Part shown: positions 60,425 to 64,000 of the stretch, in pieces
Layout of the letters: every line of letters starts with the position of its first letter
How positions within the stretch are numbered: position 1 is the stretch's first letter
DNA from: Apoda limacodes
Lineage: Eukaryota; Arthropoda; Insecta; Lepidoptera; Limacodidae
Direction: 5' to 3'
Assembly (NCBI GenBank): GCA_946406115.1
Contig: OX291545.1
Location: 17,064,001-17,128,000 of the forward strand
DNA: 64,000 bases
Translations under genes and position numbers: made by a program
Notes under the pieces: generated by a model
Databases searched by the model: none
Told to the model about the DNA's origin: nothing
The model's input: the letters and a program-made list of their open reading frames with translations, nothing else

Positions 60425-60724
60425 TCAGTTTTCACATCCAACTTCCACTAACGACTTACCTTGCGACACAATCTACGTTTGGTAAATTGGGAAACATACA
60501 CTTCATTGGTTAACGAAGCGTTAACAAACTACACTGAGATTGACCCTCTAAGTTCTTATAAAGTTTTCTTTACGATAGTGTTAAAAGCTGTAGATAAATC
60601 GATTCACCGTAAACGTCAACAGAATAAAAATAGTAATGAAATTGATATCTTGAACTCCGACAATGCAGATGCAGTTGATAACCACAGAGTACTTAACAAT
60701 GCGTTACGTTCCGTGTCATCTTAA
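60425..60724 (+). pseudogene. Scrap of another Jockey-type ORF2 (linker between endonuclease and RT)
   Basis: The frame reads LRLVNWETYTSLVNEAL, then YTEIDPLSSYKVFF and VLKAVDKSIHRKRQQN. This is the same kind of segment as LIDWSNYTEYIHNLL...IHKSTPS at about 62595-62745 in the neighbouring element: the inter-domain linker of ORF2. It sits directly upstream of the longer element's ORF1, so the two are separate insertions or one rearranged copy. The start codon given by an open-frame search is not biological. The last 30 codons are unassigned. Confidence 0.55.
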
Positions 60725-60837
60725 AAAAAGTTAAAATAAAAAGGCACTTTTTTGTAAAAACTTAAAATTTAATAATTACAAATTTCCTGGTATTGTTCAA
60801 TTTTGATATAAAATTACCCTATTGACTTTAGGGCATT

Positions 60838-61872
60838 ATGCCCAAAAAAAAAAAACGACCCCTTGGTGGGAATAACGCAGATTGGGTTGATGCGTCGTCT
60901 TAGTGCAGCAGCGTCTCCGACGAAATTGATAGCTCATTGAGATACCCTGAAGATTCACCGCTTACGAATTTCGTAGTTTTTATAGAGTCGACAGATGAGG
61001 GAAAACCTATTGGAACAAGGGATATTATATCGTTATCTAGCCATTTAAAAAGATTTATAAAAGGAATTAAATACTTACAATCCATGAACAAATACAAAAT
61101 TGGAGTACACTTTGAAAAACCCAACTTAGCCAATGCCTTTTTGAACAATAAAACTTTCCTTTTAGATAACAAATTTCAAGCCAGTATTCCAGCAACAAGC
61201 ACAGAGATATCGGGTGTTCTCAGGAATGTTCCACTAAACTTATCTAACATGAAGATTTTTACTCTGATATCTAGCCAAAGGAAAATAATTAGTGTTCGAC
61301 GTATAATGAGGAGAGTCAGTAAAGGCACAGGATTTGTACGGGAACCTACAGGTACTGTAATTATAACTTTTGCTTCATCTATACTGCCAGACTTCGTAGA
61401 TCTTCATGGTTGGCGATTTTCAACATATATACCTCCAGTTAAACAATGTTTCCAATGCCTGAGGTACGGCCAAATGGCAAAGTTTTGTAAGAATGCCGTC
61501 AGGTGCTCAGTTTGTTCTGGGTCACACAATTTTAAAGAATATCAAACTCCTGCAGACAAAGCTGTGTGTGTTCACTGCAAGGGACCACATTTACGTGTAT
61601 CCGGCAGCTGTCCACTTAAAAAATAGATGATTCTTGAAAATAAAGAAAAAGTAGAAAAAAGAAAGTTCTCCGAACTCTTTAATCAGAAATCTTTTCCTTC
61701 TTTGCCTGTTAAATCTAAACCAGAACAGTTTCTTACGTTGATAAATTCTGTAGATATAATGGATCTCATCATAACCTCAATTGTTAAAATTATAACAGAA
61801 AATAAAACAAAAAATCAATCTATTTCATCTCAATTCATTAAAGAGGTTCTCATACTTTTAAGAAATAATTAA
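60838..61872 (+). pseudogene. Jockey-type LINE ORF1 (gag-like, zinc knuckles), two stop codons
   Basis: The frame starts MPKKKKRPLGG at 60838, is cut by TAG at 60901 and again by TAG at 61624, and then stays open to 61872 (ends FIKEVLILLRNN). It is the ORF1 nucleic-acid-binding protein of a Jockey-clade non-LTR retrotransposon. A basic N-terminus is followed by an RRM-like middle and a cysteine-rich region from about 61450: CFQCLRYGQMAKFCK, CSVCSGSHNFKEYQ and CVHCKGPH. In the first knuckle the expected histidine is Q, and in the second the last cysteine is Y, so two of three zinc sites are broken. The C-terminal FNQKSFPSLPV is typical of the family. The copy is dead at protein level; the downstream ORF2 starts 4 bp later. 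Confidence 0.85.
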
Positions 61873-61876
61873 CACA

Positions 61877-63999
61877 ATGGATAGCTTAAAAATAGTACAA
61901 TGGAATGCACAGAGGTTATTATGTAATCGGTCAATGTTTACACAGTTTTTATATGAGAATGATAAACATGTTGCTCTTGTTTGCGAGACTTGGTTAAAAT
62001 CTTGTCATAACTTTTTTATTAGAGGAAACAAAATAGTAAGATTGGATTCTGGTAACAATCACAATGGAGTAGCTATTTATTTATGGAACACACTAAATTT
62101 TAAGAAACTTGATACATTTTATGATGACTCTTTATAAAATATAGCTATACAATTAAGTTTTGCTAATAAAGATATTACTTTAGTCACTTTTTGCAGTCCT
62201 AAGCAATGTGCTCCTTCTTTTAGTAAAGCCAAATTAGATAACTTATTTAATAGCCTTCCAGAACCCATGATAGTAGCTGGAAATTTTAATGCTTTGCATA
62301 CAGTATGGGGCTGCGACTCTTCAGATGGCGGAGGAAATGATGTACTGCAAAGTGTTGATGACTTCAGTCTTGTTATCCTTAATAATGGCGACAAGACTAC
62401 AGTAGGTTCTCGTATGTGGCGCCAAAATGCTCTTGATATAACAATAGTTTCCCCATCGTTATCTCTTTCCTCAGAATGGTATGTTGGTGATGATCCTTTA
62501 GGTAGCTATCACTTTCCTGTAATATCAAAATTTTATTTTAATTGTTTCAATTTTAACCTTCCTAGTAATAATTTAAGATTTTCTACAAATAGTCATTTAA
62601 TAGACTGGTCCAATTATACTGAATATATTCATAATTTGTTACATGATTTTCAGTTTAACTTAAGTGATCCCCTAAAATCATATGATGAATTAACAAATTT
62701 ATTTAAATTAGCTATTCACAAGTCTACTCCCTCTCAGTATCATAATAGTAACCCGAATACATCTAACAGACCATGCAAAAAGTTATCTTTGCCCTGGTGG
62801 TGGTGGTCATAGATGTACTGAAGCCGTAACTAATTCTAAAAATGCTTACATTGCATTTAAAAGTGATCCTACAGAGGAAAATTATGTATACTTTAAGAAA
62901 ATGCAAGCATACAAAAAGCTTATTTTAAAAAAAGAAAGATTTAAGTTGGATCAATTCTGTGAATCTATAAACAGGAACACACCTTTATCTTTAGTATGGA
63001 ATAAAATAAGAAAGTTTTATAAAACCTATACTCCTAGCATCAATATAACAAATACCAACTCTGAATGGGCACAGGACATTTTACACAAGTACACATCAGA
63101 CACAGTTGAACTCCCTTTCTCAGCTACTTCTTCAACAAATATTTCAAATTTACAATATCTCAATAAGCCCTTCTCCTTTAATGAATTTAATGCAGCATGT
63201 GACTCAAGAAAAGACACTACAAGTGGTCTATATGGTTTATCTTATTAAGTATTGAAACAACTCAAGCCATGTTGCAGAATAGTTGTTCTAGGCATTTTTA
63301 ATGTATTATGGGATAAGTCAATTATACCTAACAATTGGAAAGTTGATGTAATTCTTCCTGTATTAAAACCGGGCCAAGAGCCTGATTCTCCTGCCTCTTA
63401 TAGACCTATAACACTTACTTCCTGTATGGGTAAAATTTTTGAACAACTTTTAAAGTTACGTTTAGAATTTTACATAGAAAATAACAATCTTTTACTTTCA
63501 AATCAATTTGAATTTAGGCGAGGTAAATCAGCTCAAGAAAGTATTACACATCTGCATCTTGATATATATAATTCCATTAAAATAAAGAGGTTTTAATATG
63601 TATATTTTTTGATATTGTAGGTGCATTTAATAATGTCAATCATCATATTCTTGCATCTGAATTAAAAGCTATTGGTGTACCTGAAAAAATTATACATTAG
63701 GTGTTTAATTTCTTACATAGAAGACAAGTTTTTGTTAAAATAAATCATAATAATGAACTAATTGGGCCCAGATTGTCTCATAAAGGGGTTTGCCAGGGTG
63801 TTATTTTAAGTCCTTTGATTTTTATTCTTTATATTCACAAGCTTAATTCAATATTAGCTCCAACTGTTTAAAATCTACAATATGCAGATGATTTAGTTAT
63901 TTATGCTTCAGGTTCAAGTATTAACTGTGTAGTTGCTGATCTAAACAGTAGTTTAAAAAAATTATCTTCATATTTTTCTTACCTAAATCTAGAAATAAG
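61877..63999 (+). pseudogene. Jockey-type LINE ORF2 (endonuclease + reverse transcriptase), decayed, runs off window
   Basis: It begins MDSLKIVQWNAQRLL, the APE-type endonuclease start, and continues through VALVCETWL, the PMIVAGNFNALHTVWG region and the DITIVSP segment. The reverse transcriptase follows from about 63200: VILPVLKPGQEPDSPASYRPITL, then QFEFRRGKSAQES, a motif A region reading AFNNV where AFDNV is usual, and the catalytic LQYADDLVIYA near 63880. In-frame stops occur near 62135, 62810, 63246, 63594, 63698 and 63869, and at about 62790-62812 a run of TGG repeats is associated with a frameshift. The usual GDFN near the endonuclease active site reads GNFN. The element has no 3' end in the window. 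Non-autonomous, old copy. Confidence 0.85.
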
Positions 64000-64000
64000 T

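Overview
The window looks like a piece of a moth or butterfly (Lepidoptera) nuclear genome. It is AT-rich, its genes are split by short GT-AG introns, and repeats fill much of the space. The repeats include tRNA-headed SINEs, a SINE that carries 5S-rRNA-like sequence, RTE-tailed short elements, CR1/Jockey-type LINE fragments, a Bel/Pao remnant and several foldback or MITE elements. The Osiris (DUF1676) gene places it in an insect. There is no bacterial-style operon, CRISPR array or phage module, and most open frames of 60-110 codons are chance frames.

Only four protein-coding loci are convincing. (1) An Osiris-family secreted/membrane protein on the minus strand, coding exons 28213-29794, rebuilt here as four in-frame exons. 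(2) A secreted protein of Pro/Tyr/Asn/Ser/Gln-rich repeats, 32706-33671, plus strand. (3) An intronless BCDIN3D-type RNA 5'-monophosphate methyltransferase, 41336-42067, plus strand. (4) A BAP18 (C17orf49)-like chromatin-complex subunit on the minus strand, 46917-55443, four small exons joined perfectly in frame to 110 residues, with the SANT domain of its vertebrate counterpart apparently absent.

Layout: 1-28 kb has no convincing gene. It holds SINE/LINE debris, a long-TIR foldback (13.3-13.8 kb), a second TIR element (15.8-16.6 kb), a reverse-transcriptase scrap (24.3 kb) and several GC/CpG-richer islands that are not obviously repeats (6.6, 10.7-11.2, 12.4-13.0, 14.3-14.7, 18.9-19.2 kb). 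28-34 kb carries the Osiris and PY-rich genes. 34-46 kb is repeat-dense: two MITEs, a palindromic ACTAGT array, RT fragments, the methyltransferase gene, a Bel/Pao remnant with its middle deleted, and a hAT MITE with a perfect 8-bp target duplication. 46.9-55.4 kb is the BAP18-like gene, whose introns are filled with nested SINEs and a 1.7-kb TIR element. 57.4-64 kb is LINE territory: a 5'-truncated Jockey-type element (minus), chimeric RT scraps, and a long decayed Jockey-type element (plus) that runs off the window edge.

The four genes do not form a pathway. I found no clearly new multi-gene system. The observations most worth checking are the SANT-less BAP18-like gene, the palindromic array at 38.1 kb, the 5S-derived SINE family, and the non-repetitive islands in the gene-poor left half.
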